64,000 nucleotides of DNA from Tethya wilhelma (GCA_964030475.1 CAXIPT010000057.1:45857-109856), one strand, 5' to 3'; positions 23,408 to 34,837 are shown, counted from the stretch's first letter. Notes: generated by a model from the letters alone, not told the origin. Program-made: numbers and translations.

Positions 23408-24656
23408 ATGGCTAGCAGTTGTCCAAAACTCTTCACTCTTGAGGTAAACTGTGGCTTTGCAAGAGTTGCTATGCGTGAGCTGACTCCAAGAACACATGGC
23501 AAGAAATTTATCAACAAAGAAGAGCAGATGTCAGATTTCAAGAATTTGTTTGACGAGTGCACCACCTTCGGCTTTCCTGAACACTATTTCGAACCTGCAT
23601 CTAGCACTCGAACCTTCACTAAACATTGTGAAAAAATTGTGAAAATTTGGAAGCAGAAATGGAAGCCACAAGAATGTAGGACGAAATACGAAGCTGAATT
23701 TTCCATTGAGAAATGGAAATCTCTGTCTGTAGATGCCAAAAAACAGCACACACTTGCAGAATGTTCAGCCTGCTGCAAAACCAACTACCAATTACAGCTC
23801 TCATTTCCACAAGGTCCATATTTCTCTCTGCAAGTCCTTACAGTTGATACCAGTGCATTGAAGCTGCTAGGAGTGAAACAAGGTACACGACAAGCTCTTT
23901 CAGAGATTAACACAACATATGAGAATGTTTTCAAGTCCACCTTTACAACGAATGTTGTGAAGCATGGAAAGCAAGGACTGCAGAAGAAACCCACAGCAAA
24001 TGAACGGAAGAAAAAGAACAGAGACATGAAACGTCAGTTTCGAGACTCAGAGAATGAAGCCCTCAAACGAGCAACAGCTATATCGGTTTTAACCGAAGAT
24101 GAGTCTATGAAGTCTTATGGAAGAAAGAGAAAGATTCAGTTCTTCACTCCTCCAGCAAAGAAACCCCGCAAAAAATCTCACTCCCCTAGTTTTGCCAACA
24201 TTACTTGGGATTCAGATAAGGTGTTGGAAGATTTACAAGTACACCCATCAGCACCACCTGCTATCAACTGGACTATTTTCACAAAAGAGCACAATATACC
24301 CGGTAGGAATGCCGGACAAGTAGTTAAAGAATTTGCAATTAAGTCTGGGATAGACACATCCAGACTGGATGAACGAGCTGAAGATTCAAATCCAAGAAAA
24401 CGCTCTTGCAAACGAAAACTAAACGGGAATGAGATTAGTGTCCCAACAACTCCGACTACTGACACCATCAAGCAGGAGTGGCAAAAGATGATCGAATCTG
24501 GAGAGCTCTCACTTGGTGTTCCCTGTGTACCACACTCAATTGTGAGGTATGTGACAAAGAATGGCCATGTTGAGAAAGTTGACGTTGTAGTGTCTGGTAG
24601 AAAGTTTCCACTCACAGAAGTACGTGAAAAGCTATTGCGGAAACATGAGCCATACA
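23408..24656 (+). CDS. Academ-like transposase, second copy, intact N-terminal half
   Basis: An unbroken frame of about 416 codons begins MASSCPKLFTLEVNCGFARV, aligned with the start of the copy at 8927. It has a cysteine cluster (CSACCKTNYQ, near residue 120), a long lysine/arginine-rich stretch (about 195-265) that looks nuclear and DNA-binding, INWTIFTKEHNIPGRNAGQV (a helix-turn-helix-like block, about 300) and KRKLNGNEISVP. It stops abruptly at the N at 24658, just before the position where the first copy continues towards FWHDH. The start ATG is supported by the shared N-terminus of both copies. The intact frame suggests a younger copy; the complementary C-terminal half lies at 29160-31345. 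Confidence 0.7.
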
Positions 24657-24658
24657 TN

Positions 24659-24757
24659 ACAAGCCATTCCACTTGTTTGCTTTCTTTTTTATGATTTGGC
24701 CATTCCTGTGTCTCATTACATTTCAATGTTTTTTATTCTTGTTTGCTCTAATTTTTT
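24659..24757. mobile_element. Half of an ACAAGT foldback MITE
   Basis: Only the right arm is present, directly after the N at 24658, ending TTTTTTATTCTTG. The hairpin evidently collapsed in the assembly. Confidence 0.85.
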
Positions 24758-25024
24758 CACAATTCTATCAATGAGTGTGTGCCTTGTGTATCAGTGTGTG
24801 TGTCCGACTAAATGTTGAAATGTGTGCGGATGGTACATGATGTCCTAGCTGCTAGCTTCAACTGAATTTGCAGGACCTGGGATCACTGCAGGTGGAGTAG
24901 TGGCATCACAAATCTTTGTTGCCTTCAGTGCTAAGTTGCTTATTCAATAGTAGCAAGATAGTTATTGAAGAAAGGTAGAGTTCAGCCAGAGCTCTGGAGT
25001 TCGGCACTAGTCAGGTAAGCTGTG

Positions 25025-25289
25025 AATTCCAAATAACGCACACTTGCCTATGTGGAAAGGGTCGTCAACTTGAATTCTCCAGTATTCATGAATAATGCAT
25101 GAGTTTTAATAGAAATTAATGGCGGCCATATGGAGAAGGCGCTTTCTGTCTTGTATCTAGCGACTGGACGAGAGACATGAAAAACCGATGGCAAAAGCGA
25201 CTGAAGACAAAGATACCAAGTTTATTCGTTCAAGAATCAGCTTCTGAAAGCGAGCGATCTCTGAGAAAAGCCTTGCCAACATAGAAGAA

Positions 25290-25320
<31 letters not shown>

Positions 25321-25543
25321 ATGGAGAAAATTGAAGGTTTGGCATAGTTTAGTTTGGTACTTTAGCGATGGTTTTATGCCATGTTTTTAGGCTTGTTAGA
25401 AAGAGAATGAGCTAAATAGCAGCTTGAGAAGCCTTTTAGTGCCAAGCGCTCAGTTTTTGCAGAGTTATTCGCGTGAATATTTGTATTGCGCTAATGGGGC
25501 ATCCGTGCCATTCCTGTGTACCCAGTACTACCGTACTGGGAAT
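25025..25543 (+). repeat. Rep-1 copy, full length
   Basis: It runs from AATTCCAAATAACGCACACT to the terminal hairpin CCCAGTACTACCGTACTGGG. It contains the GGCGGCCATATGGAGAAGGC block and a (GAA)n tract at 25289-25320. It is a useful reference copy. Confidence 0.9.
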
Positions 25544-26330
25544 ACATATGTGTGTACACCGTATAACTATAATACCAACAACAAACATCTCAAAATAGGT
25601 CTGCTTTAATTTGTAGAGAGAGACCCTGGATATCTGCTGTGTTTGTGTGTGTGTGTGTGTGTGTGCATATTGTCATCTTGTGAGTGTTATATAGTAGATC
25701 TTAATATTGACATTCATTCACTTGCACACGCAATTCAGTCTTCCACAGTAATAGAACACACTTCAAAGTCTCGATCGAGGAAGAAGAAAGCTCCATTGGA
25801 AGTGATTATAGGTGTGAGTATTGTGTATGTTGTGTTTGTTTGGGTTTGAGTTCCATTGTTTGTTTCATGGTTTTATAATGTGAGTAAAATATCTTTTTCT
25901 GACATTATAATAATGCAGGTAAACCCAGGATACTAGGTAGCATTAAGTTGCGATGCATATTTCGAGAAACCACAACAGCCTGAGGTGATTGAAATTAACA
26001 GTGATGAAATAGAGATTGGGTGGTATGATAGAACGTGAATGAGCAAGTAAAGGTTTATACTTGCGTCTATTTTGTTCGCAAGAAAAGGTATCATGGACTG
26101 AAATAGTACAGAAAACAGACATCATTTTTGAACAAATCATTCTTGATACAAGCGCAAAATATCATTAGACACAAGTAAAGCATTGCACAATTATGTAATA
26201 TGACTATATACCCAGCCTCACTGTTTGCTTTATTGTTGACCTGTTATTGATAAACATATTTAACTCGTAACTTGATCTGCACATCTTTTATTCTATTTCT
26301 ATGTATCTTTTACTACCATCTTTCATATTA
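25544..26330. other. Possible small exons, unidentified
   Basis: A (GT)n tract lies at 25643-25664. Positions 25735-25812 (SKSRSRKKKAPLEV, followed by GTGAGT) could be an exon, and a piece after 25920 another, but I recognise neither. Confidence 0.3.
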
Positions 26331-26334
26331 CATT

Positions 26335-26560
26335 ACACTAAAATAATTGACATTTCAACATTTAACATTAATTTTGTTAACTTTTCAATATTGAAATTTC
26401 AACATAGCAGGTTCTGTTGAATTTCCAATACACTAGTGATTTTGACTGTTGAAATTCACACAGCTGCTAGGATTCAGTTGAAATTTCAATAATATCAATT
26501 GAAATTTCAACACATATATAGCAGAGTTCAACTGAAATTTCAATAATTCTTGTGATTTTG
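26335..26560. repeat. Cluster of TTGAAATTTCAA palindromes
   Basis: The perfect 12-bp palindrome TTGAAATTTCAA and close variants recur at 26391, 26481, 26501 and 26532, with further half copies. They are irregularly spaced in AT-rich DNA. Confidence 0.8.
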
Positions 26561-26727
26561 TTTATCAACAACACAAAAAGAAGAATCCTTTTGAATTTGA
26601 CTGTTTCATCAGCATAATCTAAAAATGACTTAGTTAATGTCTATGCATGAATTCCTGGAACATTATACCAAAGTGTTGTAATATTGGGTATAATTGAAAC
26701 TTCTCTTTCAATTGGCAAACTATGGAT

Positions 26728-27550
26728 AACAAGTAAATTGGAAATGTAATGAGACACAGAAATGGCTAAATCGTAAAAAGAAAGCAAACAAGCTGTTAGA
26801 GTGTGTGCAGAATTCTTCCTGTATGGGCTGTATTTAACAATCTCCTTATTGAGTCTCTCATTTTGCCCACAGGAAGAATTCCTTACACACCATATAAAGA
26901 AGTTTACCCTCAAAACGGCCATGTCCTGCAAATTAGTATACCTTTTGATCCAGCAGGTGCCAATTAGTGAGAACTGAGGACCAAGGTGCGAATATCACTG
27001 CTCAATGTACATGAGTAATGCTACCAAGAACCTTCAAACTGAACTTTTATCCAATTTTGCCGCACTATAAACTCACTTTTTCTTAACACAACTATTGGCA
27101 ATAAGTAAGCTAAAGCTCTAAACAACATCACCACATGTTGGAATTTTTCATTAAATTCTTATGATTGGAGAAAATCTAGAAAAAGGTATAGGGTTGTTCA
27201 ATCTGCCAGCTCAGAGTGAACAGGCCAAGAGTTGCAAGTGAAATTTGCCGCGGGAAAATAAGACAAATACCATCATCAAATGATATTAAACATCATCAGA
27301 TAGAAGGAGGACTGAACAACCTTAGAATGAGTTGGAAAATTTGAAATAATATTATCAATCATAGAAAAAATTCAAGAAAAACATGCAAATGATAGACAAT
27401 TTTGGCCATTTTCCAATGTCAAAAGGTGACAAGCTGTGAATTGTCAAAAATGATCACAAATTTCTTCATATGTCTAACAGCTTGTTTGCGTTCTTTTTAC
27501 GATTTAGCCATTCCTGTGTCTCATTACATTTCCAATGTTTTTTCACTTGT
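26728..27550. mobile_element. ACAAGT MITE split by a 582-bp insertion
   Basis: The left arm (26728-26890, ending CCTTACACAC) and right arm (27473-27550, starting TCTAACAGC) are continuous in other copies. The intervening block 26891-27472 begins CATATAAAGAAGTTT and ends with a near inverse (CTTCATATG), so it is itself probably a small transposon. Confidence 0.7.
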
Positions 27551-27825
27551 TTGTTCTCATTTTTCCATATTTCTACAAATTACATTTGAGTTGGTCTGTG
27601 TAGCTAGCTACTGAGCTAGCGGTGGGCTGCTTAGCTGGTACTTGAAGTCACAACTTTGTGTAGCCTGCTTGATACTGTNGAAGTGAATCACACATCTCAG
27701 TGCAGGAGCTGTATCATAAGATTTACTTGTCTTTCTATATGTTATGATAATCAAAGTCCTGATTTATCTCTTAGGAAGAGCAACCAGGTATCACACAATA
27801 GTTTCAGGCAACTTCAGTGCATTTA

Positions 27826-28953
27826 GTTCCAAATAACGCACACTTTTGTGTGTAGAAAGGGTCGTCAATTCGAATTTTCTAGAAGCTAATGAATTATGCA
27901 TGAGTTTAGAAATTAATGGTGGCCATATGGAGGAGGCGCTTTTCGCCTTGTATCTAGCTACTCATTGAGAGGTGCTAAAACCGATAGCAAAAGCGACTGT
28001 ACCGGAAGAAACCAAGATCGTTCGTTCAAGAATCAGCTTCTAAAAGTGAATAATCTCTGAGAAAAGTTGAGCCAAGATAGAAAAAGAAGAATAAGAAGAA
28101 GATTGAGAAAATTGGAGGTTTGGCATGTTTGTGTTTGTTACTTTAGCAATGTTTTTAGGCCATGTTTTTGGGCTCATTAGAAAGAGAAAGAGCTAAATAG
28201 TTAGCCTCATTCCCACGCTCCTCCCTCGCAAATATTTCCTACGAAAATAAGGAGGGAGAGAGCCTGGTATCAAATATCACGTGCATGACGTATAGGTGGA
28301 TGCCAAGGTGGACGCGAGCTCTGGTGGTTAAGACCGCAACAAGACATTCACGTGACCAAGTCCAGGGCTTCAGCATCATTTTTGCCAGTCTAAGAGAACA
28401 CTGAGAGAGCTACGAGCGGATGAAGATGAGATTAAAGAAGACCAAGGACACTTAGTAGCCTCTAATGATTGTCAATTCAACTGCAGAGAAATGCGTATCA
28501 GCTCTTTTAGTTCAGAGTTCAGTCTCCATTCTTCTGTCAGCCCTCAACAAGATACGCAGACAAACTGACGATCACAAATATTGAGCAGAAGGTTTATTCT
28601 TTGGTCTTCGCTAGCTGAAGAAGCTTACAACAAGCGTACAACAGTTTTTTCAAGCGTTTTTGTCCATTCTGTCCTGCTCGCGGTAACTCCCAGGAAAACT
28701 TAGACCGCATACTGATGCATATTCAAAATTGACTACGTCACGCACGTGATATTTGATACCAGGCTCTCTCCCTCCTTATTTTCGTAGGAAATATTCGCGA
28801 GAGAGGAGCCTGGGAACGAGGCTACTAAATAGTAGCTTTAGAAGCCTTTAAGTGCTAAACGCTCAGTTTTTGCAGTTATTCGCGTGAATATTTGTATTGC
28901 GCTAATGGGCCATCCGTGCCATTCCTATGTACCCAGTACTACCGTACTGGTAA
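27826..28953 (+). repeat. Rep-1 copy interrupted by a MULE MITE
   Basis: Rep-1 reads from 27826 to 28201 and resumes at 28825 up to its hairpin end at 28953. The interruption is the 623-bp element described separately. Confidence 0.9.
28202..28824. mobile_element. MULE-type MITE with long TIRs and 9-bp TSD
   Basis: The terminal inverted repeats are about 90 bp (TAGCCTCATTCCCACGCTCC and inverse), matching with few differences. The target site CTAAATAGT is duplicated exactly at 28193-28201 and 28825-28833. Long TIRs and a 9-bp duplication are Mutator-like hallmarks. There is no coding capacity. It is inserted in Rep-1, which dates it as younger. Confidence 0.9.
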
Positions 28954-30074
28954 TTAAATTTCCAATGTTTTATTTTTACGTGTATACATGGTAATTACTC
29001 AGGGCACTTAAGGACAGTCATACTAGTTATTGCAGCTAATTTTGTATGAAATTCATCTGAAAATGCAGAAAGTAAAGGGAAGTTAGCAAAAGTTAATAGA
29101 TGCAATAAAACTATAAACAATTATGCATATTTGTATCTGATAATTGGGTCACATTGATTCATGACACAGTACGATTCTTTACTGGGGACCACCCTGCCAC
29201 TAAATTTGAGCAGGGAACCAAAGTTAATTGGAGGCACTTACAAGTGTGATGCATGTGGGTGCAATGAAACTCTATTTGACAGCCAATCACATTCTCTTTA
29301 CCACAAGAGAAGATCTTTGAGCACTTTACAATCACTAGCTACGAAAGGTGTGTATGGAAAACAGGTAGGTGTGGTCAGACCATTCGATGATTTGAGGGTA
29401 AATGAGCTGAGAAGGGAACTGCGAGCAAGAGGAATGCTGTACGAAACAAGCATATCCAAAAGCATGAAGAAGGATGACCTACAACAACTGCTATTCGAGA
29501 CTTTGAAGGGAGTAGCTAGTGTCCCTGCTTTGCTGCTAGGTCAGCCAACAGAGAGCTTGTCCTCACTAAACCTGTCATCGTACGATATCATTGCAAGTGA
29601 ATCTCTGCATGACGTCACATTTGCACTGAACTACAAGAGATTCTGCCTGCAGAGGGGTACACAGTTGAGTGTAACCACCTGATCAAGTCATACCTATGTA
29701 AGAAAAAGAAATCACATTAGAAAAGCTGTCATTCAGGTCTTTATGTTGCTTAAACTGCAACAAAGACATTGTCACTCTTCTACAAACAGTTGTGGTCATT
29801 AGTAAAATCCTGTATTCTAAGAATATAAAGAAAAATCCTAAGCAGTTGTTACAACTGTACAACAATTGCTGGCTGAACATGGAACTATGTGTAATGCTCT
29901 TTCCTACACCAAAAAAGCAAACCAGAAGCAAGTTTTTTAATTGGTCTCTATCTTCATGTTCTGACTGCTCACAGTGCTGACCAGTACGAGCTAGCTTGTC
30001 AAAGGTCTCTTAATTCCGAAAATCAAGAACGATATTTCGGGCAAGCTCGAGTCATTGCTGAGACATGTACGCAA

Positions 30075-31235
30075 CTCTCATACCCCCTCCAACCGACTCA
30101 TCCTGCTACCCGCAAGTATGAGCTAATGAAGAAGCGGGCATATGAGCAGAGAGTCAGAGAGATCGAGCATGCTTTTTTTCACCCCATTAGTTCTCTCAGC
30201 CACTGTTTTCTACAAAAGGCTTGCCTCGTGTCTAGCTATGAAGTGGGACCACTCTTACTCATCTACCATGTCCTGGCTTTGCTGTCGCCTGACATTCTCT
30301 CTTCTCCGATCAGCCATCCAGTGTATCAGGGGTGCCCGCTTATATGCTACCAAGTCACAACCTCCCATCACCCTAGCCATCTCTGAATTACACTGTATTT
30401 GAACTAACTCCTTATCCTTTTCTTTTAACCTACTCAGGGGCATTAAGGACTGGGTCACAATATGTAGCTAATTAAGGTAAAATTTTATGCAAATTTGAAA
30501 TAACTACTTATAGAATTAGGCTATTAACATCAAAATGTAACTGAAGAAACTTATTGTCATCTTTAACATTTTCCCGAAAAAATTTGGTCATGTGACCTAA
30601 TTAATATTCATGTATTGAATAAATTAATTAATCGGAATATAAGGGCTGTTGCCATGGCAACAAGATTAAGTTCATGAAAATTATAAAGTTATGTACTAAA
30701 TTTTCACCGAGTAGAATTTTGATATCTGGTTGCCATGGAGAGTTATTAATAATTTTCTATATAAAGCACATCACCAAAAAGCACAAAAACGACAATAACT
30801 CACCATGGAAACCAAATATCAAAATTCTACTCAGAAAAAAATTAAGTTCATAATGTTCCGAATCAGTGATAAAAATTTGGTTGCCATGGCAACAGTCCTT
30901 AATTTCCGGAAAATTAATTATTCATTAGCTGAGGGGGTAAGTTCAAACTTCATTAATACGATGAATATTCAAATTTGTGGTTTTATAATTTAATCAATGT
31001 GTTCAAATAAGATTATATTTTTGTATAAACTTGAAATTTTGTCTGCATGATAATATATAATAATATTATTGATCATGGAATGCGGCAATTATTGCATTTT
31101 AATCCAAATGACCCAGTCCTTAATGCCCCTGAGTACTGTCATTCCATTCATCTGTATATCATTTGCCACCATTGTAAAGTACTGCAGTCACATGTTTTGG
31201 TGTTTTGTTTAAAAAAAACAACAAAAAACAATAAA
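30075..31235 (+). mobile_element. LINE 3' end with A-rich tail
   Basis: The coding remnant has KKRAYEQRVREIEHA, then in the next frame VFYKRLASCLAMKWDHSYS, FSLLRSAIQCIRGAR and ISELH. This is the characteristic C-terminus found after the reverse transcriptase of many animal LINEs. An A-rich stretch at 31210-31240 may be the 3' tail. A TA-TSD transposon (30433-31133) lies in its 3' UTR. Confidence 0.7.
30433..31133. mobile_element. CTCAGG-family TIR transposon, TA target duplication
   Basis: It is 701 bp with ends CTCAGGGGCATTAAGGACTG and their exact inverse, and TA at 30431-30432 and 31134-31135. It is non-coding. It is nested in a LINE that is nested in the transposase. Confidence 0.95.
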
Positions 31236-31639
31236 AAACATCGTGCTGATAATGCTATACCTTAGGTATTGCTTCGTCTACAAGCAAAGCAGGAGTTATG
31301 TAGCACTTTAACTTCAGTACAAAGTGCTGACTCTCAAGTTAAATCATATTTTATTTTTTGGGCTTAAAACAATCCTCTTTGGGCCTAGAAGAAGGGTCAC
31401 TTGTCAAAAAAAATTTTTGTCAAATGCTTTTGCAGAAAACTGCATTTTTTTACACCAATTATCCATTGTTGGAAACATTTCCTGTTGTGGTGAAATATGG
31501 GCGCGGTCAAATGTGATATCATTTTAGGCACTTGAACGCGTGTGTAGATAGGCAGCACAGTAGTAAACAAGTATGGCTGAGTGATTCAAGCCATGAGTCA
31601 AGCCAGTTGAGTCTCTCCTGCTCCTTATCTTTTGAGCAC

Positions 31640-32270
31640 CATCATGAAGACAGACACTGAGAATGACAGTCATGAAGACAGCTCTAGCAGGGTGTACCGG
31701 GCACAGTGGAGCCTAACTGATCTGTATGAGCCTGAAGACTGAACCTTCGCACACTTCAGATAGTGAAGCTAGTGTTAGTGATGATGACAGTTCAGGTGAT
31801 GAAGGCAGGATAGGAAATACTGACAGGCTCCGTGGTAAGTTTGTATAACCAAAGCAGAGTATTGGGCGCAGGCCATATGTTCTCTCTCTCTTATGAAGGG
31901 TGTCAATGTGGTGGCTAGCTGAGTGGCGATTGCTACTAATAGGGAGTCAGTGTGTCAACCATGATGGATTTGATCCAGTGTATCTCAATTTGTAGGTGAT
32001 ACAAACTGTATACTTTAGTTATAGACACAGATATGGAGAAGCAGATGAAAAAGAACCTCACCAGTAAGTCCTTGGTGTATGAAGTAAACTCAATAGCTTA
32101 CATTTTTCCCCTCCTGTTCCAGGTACTACCATTTCATTGCATACCACCAACTAGTTTTAGTTGGTGCTGGGGTTGGTTACGGGAAGAAATATACGAGTGG
32201 TCTTACCAACTTGCAGTAACTGTAATTCGTAACAAGTTTCCATCATCTGAGAATGCAGGATTTTAATATC
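31640..32270 (+). pseudogene. P2X7 C-terminal (ballast) domain-like pseudogene
   Basis: An acidic exon (about 31640-31832: DSEASVSDDDSSGDEG, then GTAAGT) is followed by a decayed segment with VAIATNRESVC (near 31930). Positions 32120-32265 read YYHFIAYHQLV and, one frame over, SWCWGW and VTVIRNKFPSSENAGF. The tyrosine/histidine start, tryptophan-rich centre and IRxxFPS end are the pattern of the P2X7-type cytosolic domain, which occurs in many stand-alone sponge and cnidarian proteins. Stops and frame slips mean it is dead. Confidence 0.55.
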
Positions 32271-32884
32271 CAAACCTTTAGCATTTATTGTTTTGCACTG
32301 AATAATGATTTGATAACACATGTACTGAGTTACATTTGTAATGAAAATCGACTCCTGTGCTCTGTAAGAGCCTGATCTTTGGACGGCTTTTCGTACGATG
32401 CTCAGAAAGTTGGAGGTGGTATTGACTTTACTGTATGGCTACTCGATTGTAGCCGTCATTAGTTTTGTTACATACTCTAGGAGGAATAAGAGACAAGTGC
32501 TAGTGAATTGTTAGAAATTGTTTGACTTAAGACTTATGATATGTAGGAGCTTCAACAACTTTTTTGCCATCTTCCCTTCTTGCACTTGGGAAGAACAATA
32601 CTAAATTGATGTTTTCCCATCTTTGTAATTGCCTACTCTCGAAATGAGTTTTCGTTGAAGTGCAACTAACATTATAGCTTTAGTTGTGATTTCACTTGTG
32701 TCTTTGCGTTGCTACACACTTTAGATGGAGTTGATTCCACAAGTCTAATGGTAGTAGAAGTAAGATGATTAGTACTCTGATCGATCAACTATCTCACTTG
32801 TGTCTGTGCCAACAGTTTTGACATTCCTCGTAAGTTCTAGACTAGAGCATGTATCAATATCTGATGCTGAGCATTGAAAACTGT
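32271..32884. other. No gene seen
   Basis: Unassigned AT-rich sequence between the P2X7-like remnant and the duplicated block. Confidence 0.55.
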
Positions 32885-34725
32885 AGAAGATCAATGAGCT
32901 AAAACAATCCTTGCAAGACAAGTTTAAGAGCCATACTGGCCCCTTTAAAGTTGCTTTCCGCTTTGCAGATGGGACGGTAAAGAAGTGTGTTTTTGCTTCT
33001 GAAGATATGACTAAGGTATAGGTACTGCATAATAAGTTGATAGTACCTATAGCTGCTCTTATTACAGAAATGTTATTTTGTTATTTGAAACAGGTTCTAT
33101 AATAATTATAAGGGTTGTGTTCTTAGTTGAGGGTGCTGGAGAGAGTTTCCGTTACACGGCTGGTTCAAACAGGCTGATGACATCAATGACTTCTCACTCT
33201 AGGGTACAACCTTTCTTGGTATGGTGGTACGCTAATGGTGGAGACGGTTGAGGATGCCCCTAATATTGCTCAATTGCTGCTTGATGTATGTAAATAACCT
33301 AGCTTCATTTAATTACAAACCCAATAGTCATCATGATGACAAAATTCATGTATATGTTTTGTTTGATTTATAGGAGTATTCCTCTAGAGTGCAAACAGAT
33401 GTGCTAGGCAGTGAAGGCAACCAATGCAGTGGCTATGAACCAGATATACAAATATTGGGTACTTCTTATGAATGCTATGAGCCTTTGGATGGTGATACAG
33501 ATGTGCAAGTGTTGGATACAGATGTGGAAGTGTTGTCTGTGGGTGGAGATACAGATGTGCAGGTGTTGGGTAGTCCTGGATGTCGTACGCCTGTGGATAG
33601 TGATATGGAGTTGAGTACCACTAGCGACAATACAGAGTCTGAGTCCATGGCTGTTGTTGTGAGAGCAGGTTAATTCTTTTAGTTATGATTTCACTGTAAT
33701 AAAATATAGTAATTTTAGAATTTTGAATCAAGTTTTCATATATTGCACACTCAGGCTCAGCATATAGATTTACAATATTATGCCATGGACATATAACATA
33801 TATAGCCGGACAACTGTTTCACGAATATTTAGCTGAAAAGGTTGTCATAGCAATAAGTTAGTAAAGAATCAGTGCCGGTGTCACAGGACCAGAGCTCCCC
33901 CCGAAAATTTTCTCCGGGGGAGAAATTTTCCTAAGGGTAATTTCTCCACCTGGAGTTAATTTCCTAGGACGGAATCTCCCCCCTTAGGATACAAGCTCCC
34001 CCCATACAACAAGAGTTTTTACTGTTGTTGGTGGTCATTAGGTACTAAAAAGGCTATGGATGAATGTCAGATTGTATACAAGCTTGTAGGACTATGAACC
34101 AATGGTCAGACACTGGACAGAGTCGAATATAATAACTTTCTATTTTATCGCTATGCGTGACTGATTAAGGAATGGAACGAGAAACGGTAGCTCTACCCCT
34201 AGTCCTAGCTCTAGCCCTAGTCCTAGCCCTAGCTCTAACCCTAGACCTAGCATTACTACAACATACTATTTCATATAGTTTTTTCTTCACAATCAACAAG
34301 TTCAAGGCAGTAAAGGCACTCGGAGTGCCAGTCCTATGAGAGGAGTCCCAGTCCTAGGGCAAAATCTCCAGGGGGGAGGAAATATCCTTAGACCGGATTC
34401 TCCGGGGGAGGAGATTTTACCCGGAGTGAATATCCTATGACACCGGGCTGCATCCATGTTAATGCATGTGGCTCATGCAGCCATACATGCTGAACAATAA
34501 CAAGAAAATTGTATCTGTTGGTATAATGAGTATAATATTGATGCTGCCTCTTATAATTTATCCCATGCAGCTGACAAAAGGCGTACCGACTTTGCTAGTC
34601 ATCACTCCATGCATTCATCAAGCTTTTACCATATCATTAAATGTTGTGATATCTTCAACAGTGTGAACCAGCTCCTTAGCAGGAGAAGTGTTTTGTCCGA
34701 GTGTCCTGTCAGAATCAAGTTTGAT
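32885..34725 (+). pseudogene. Duplicate of the HECT/UBX-like gene (middle part)
   Basis: This matches 2141-4030 almost base for base. Differences seen: one 54-bp coding repeat unit fewer, two small indels and ten extra bases restoring a MITE end. It carries the same in-frame stops in the UBX-like exon, so both copies descend from one already broken sequence or are two alleles. It stops at the N at 34729, before the HECT motifs. Confidence 0.85.
33875..34446. mobile_element. MITE with intact CCGGTGTCA ends
   Basis: The inverted ends CCGGTGTCACAGGA and TCCTATGACACCGG enclose polypurine/polypyrimidine arms and a CCTAGN hexamer array (34196-34249). It is the same insertion as 3190-3751 but with a complete left end. 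Confidence 0.8.
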
Positions 34726-34729
34726 GGGN

Positions 34730-34818
34730 CTCTAACAGCCATTCCATCTTGTTTGCGTTCTTTTTACGATTTAGCCATTCCTGTGTCTCATTACATTTCT
34801 AATGTTTTTTTTACTTGT
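34730..34818. mobile_element. Half of an ACAAGT foldback MITE
   Basis: Right arm only, immediately after the N at 34729, ending TTTTTTTTACTTGT. Confidence 0.85.
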
Positions 34819-34837
34819 GAGACACAGGAATGGAGCT

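Larger units (their letters stand above)
29160..31345 (+). pseudogene. Academ-like transposase, C-terminal half, nested insertions
   Basis: The frame carries RFFTGDHPATKFEQGT (29172), then after one frameshift GGTYKCDACGC (zinc motif), a SAP-like LRRELRARG, ESLHDV, and after another shift ILYSKNIKKNPKQLLQLYNN and NSENQERYFGQARVIAETC (30020-30070). It breaks off there and resumes at about 31236 with IP-stop-VLLRLQAKQ, exactly the next block of the copy at 11.5 kb. Between lies a LINE 3' fragment that itself contains a CTCAGG transposon. The segment around ESLHDV is internally deleted. It probably derives from the same element as the N-terminal half at 23408. Confidence 0.75.

Noticed and set aside
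23077..23497. Several overlapping open frames rich in TH, CV and LS repeats on both strands
   Set aside because: They are translations of the (CT)n(GT)n microsatellite, with no start context or domain.
28936..28953. Helitron 3' terminal hairpin (Rep-1 end)
   Set aside because: No CTRR follows the hairpin, and no 5' TC start or AT-target junction could be shown.
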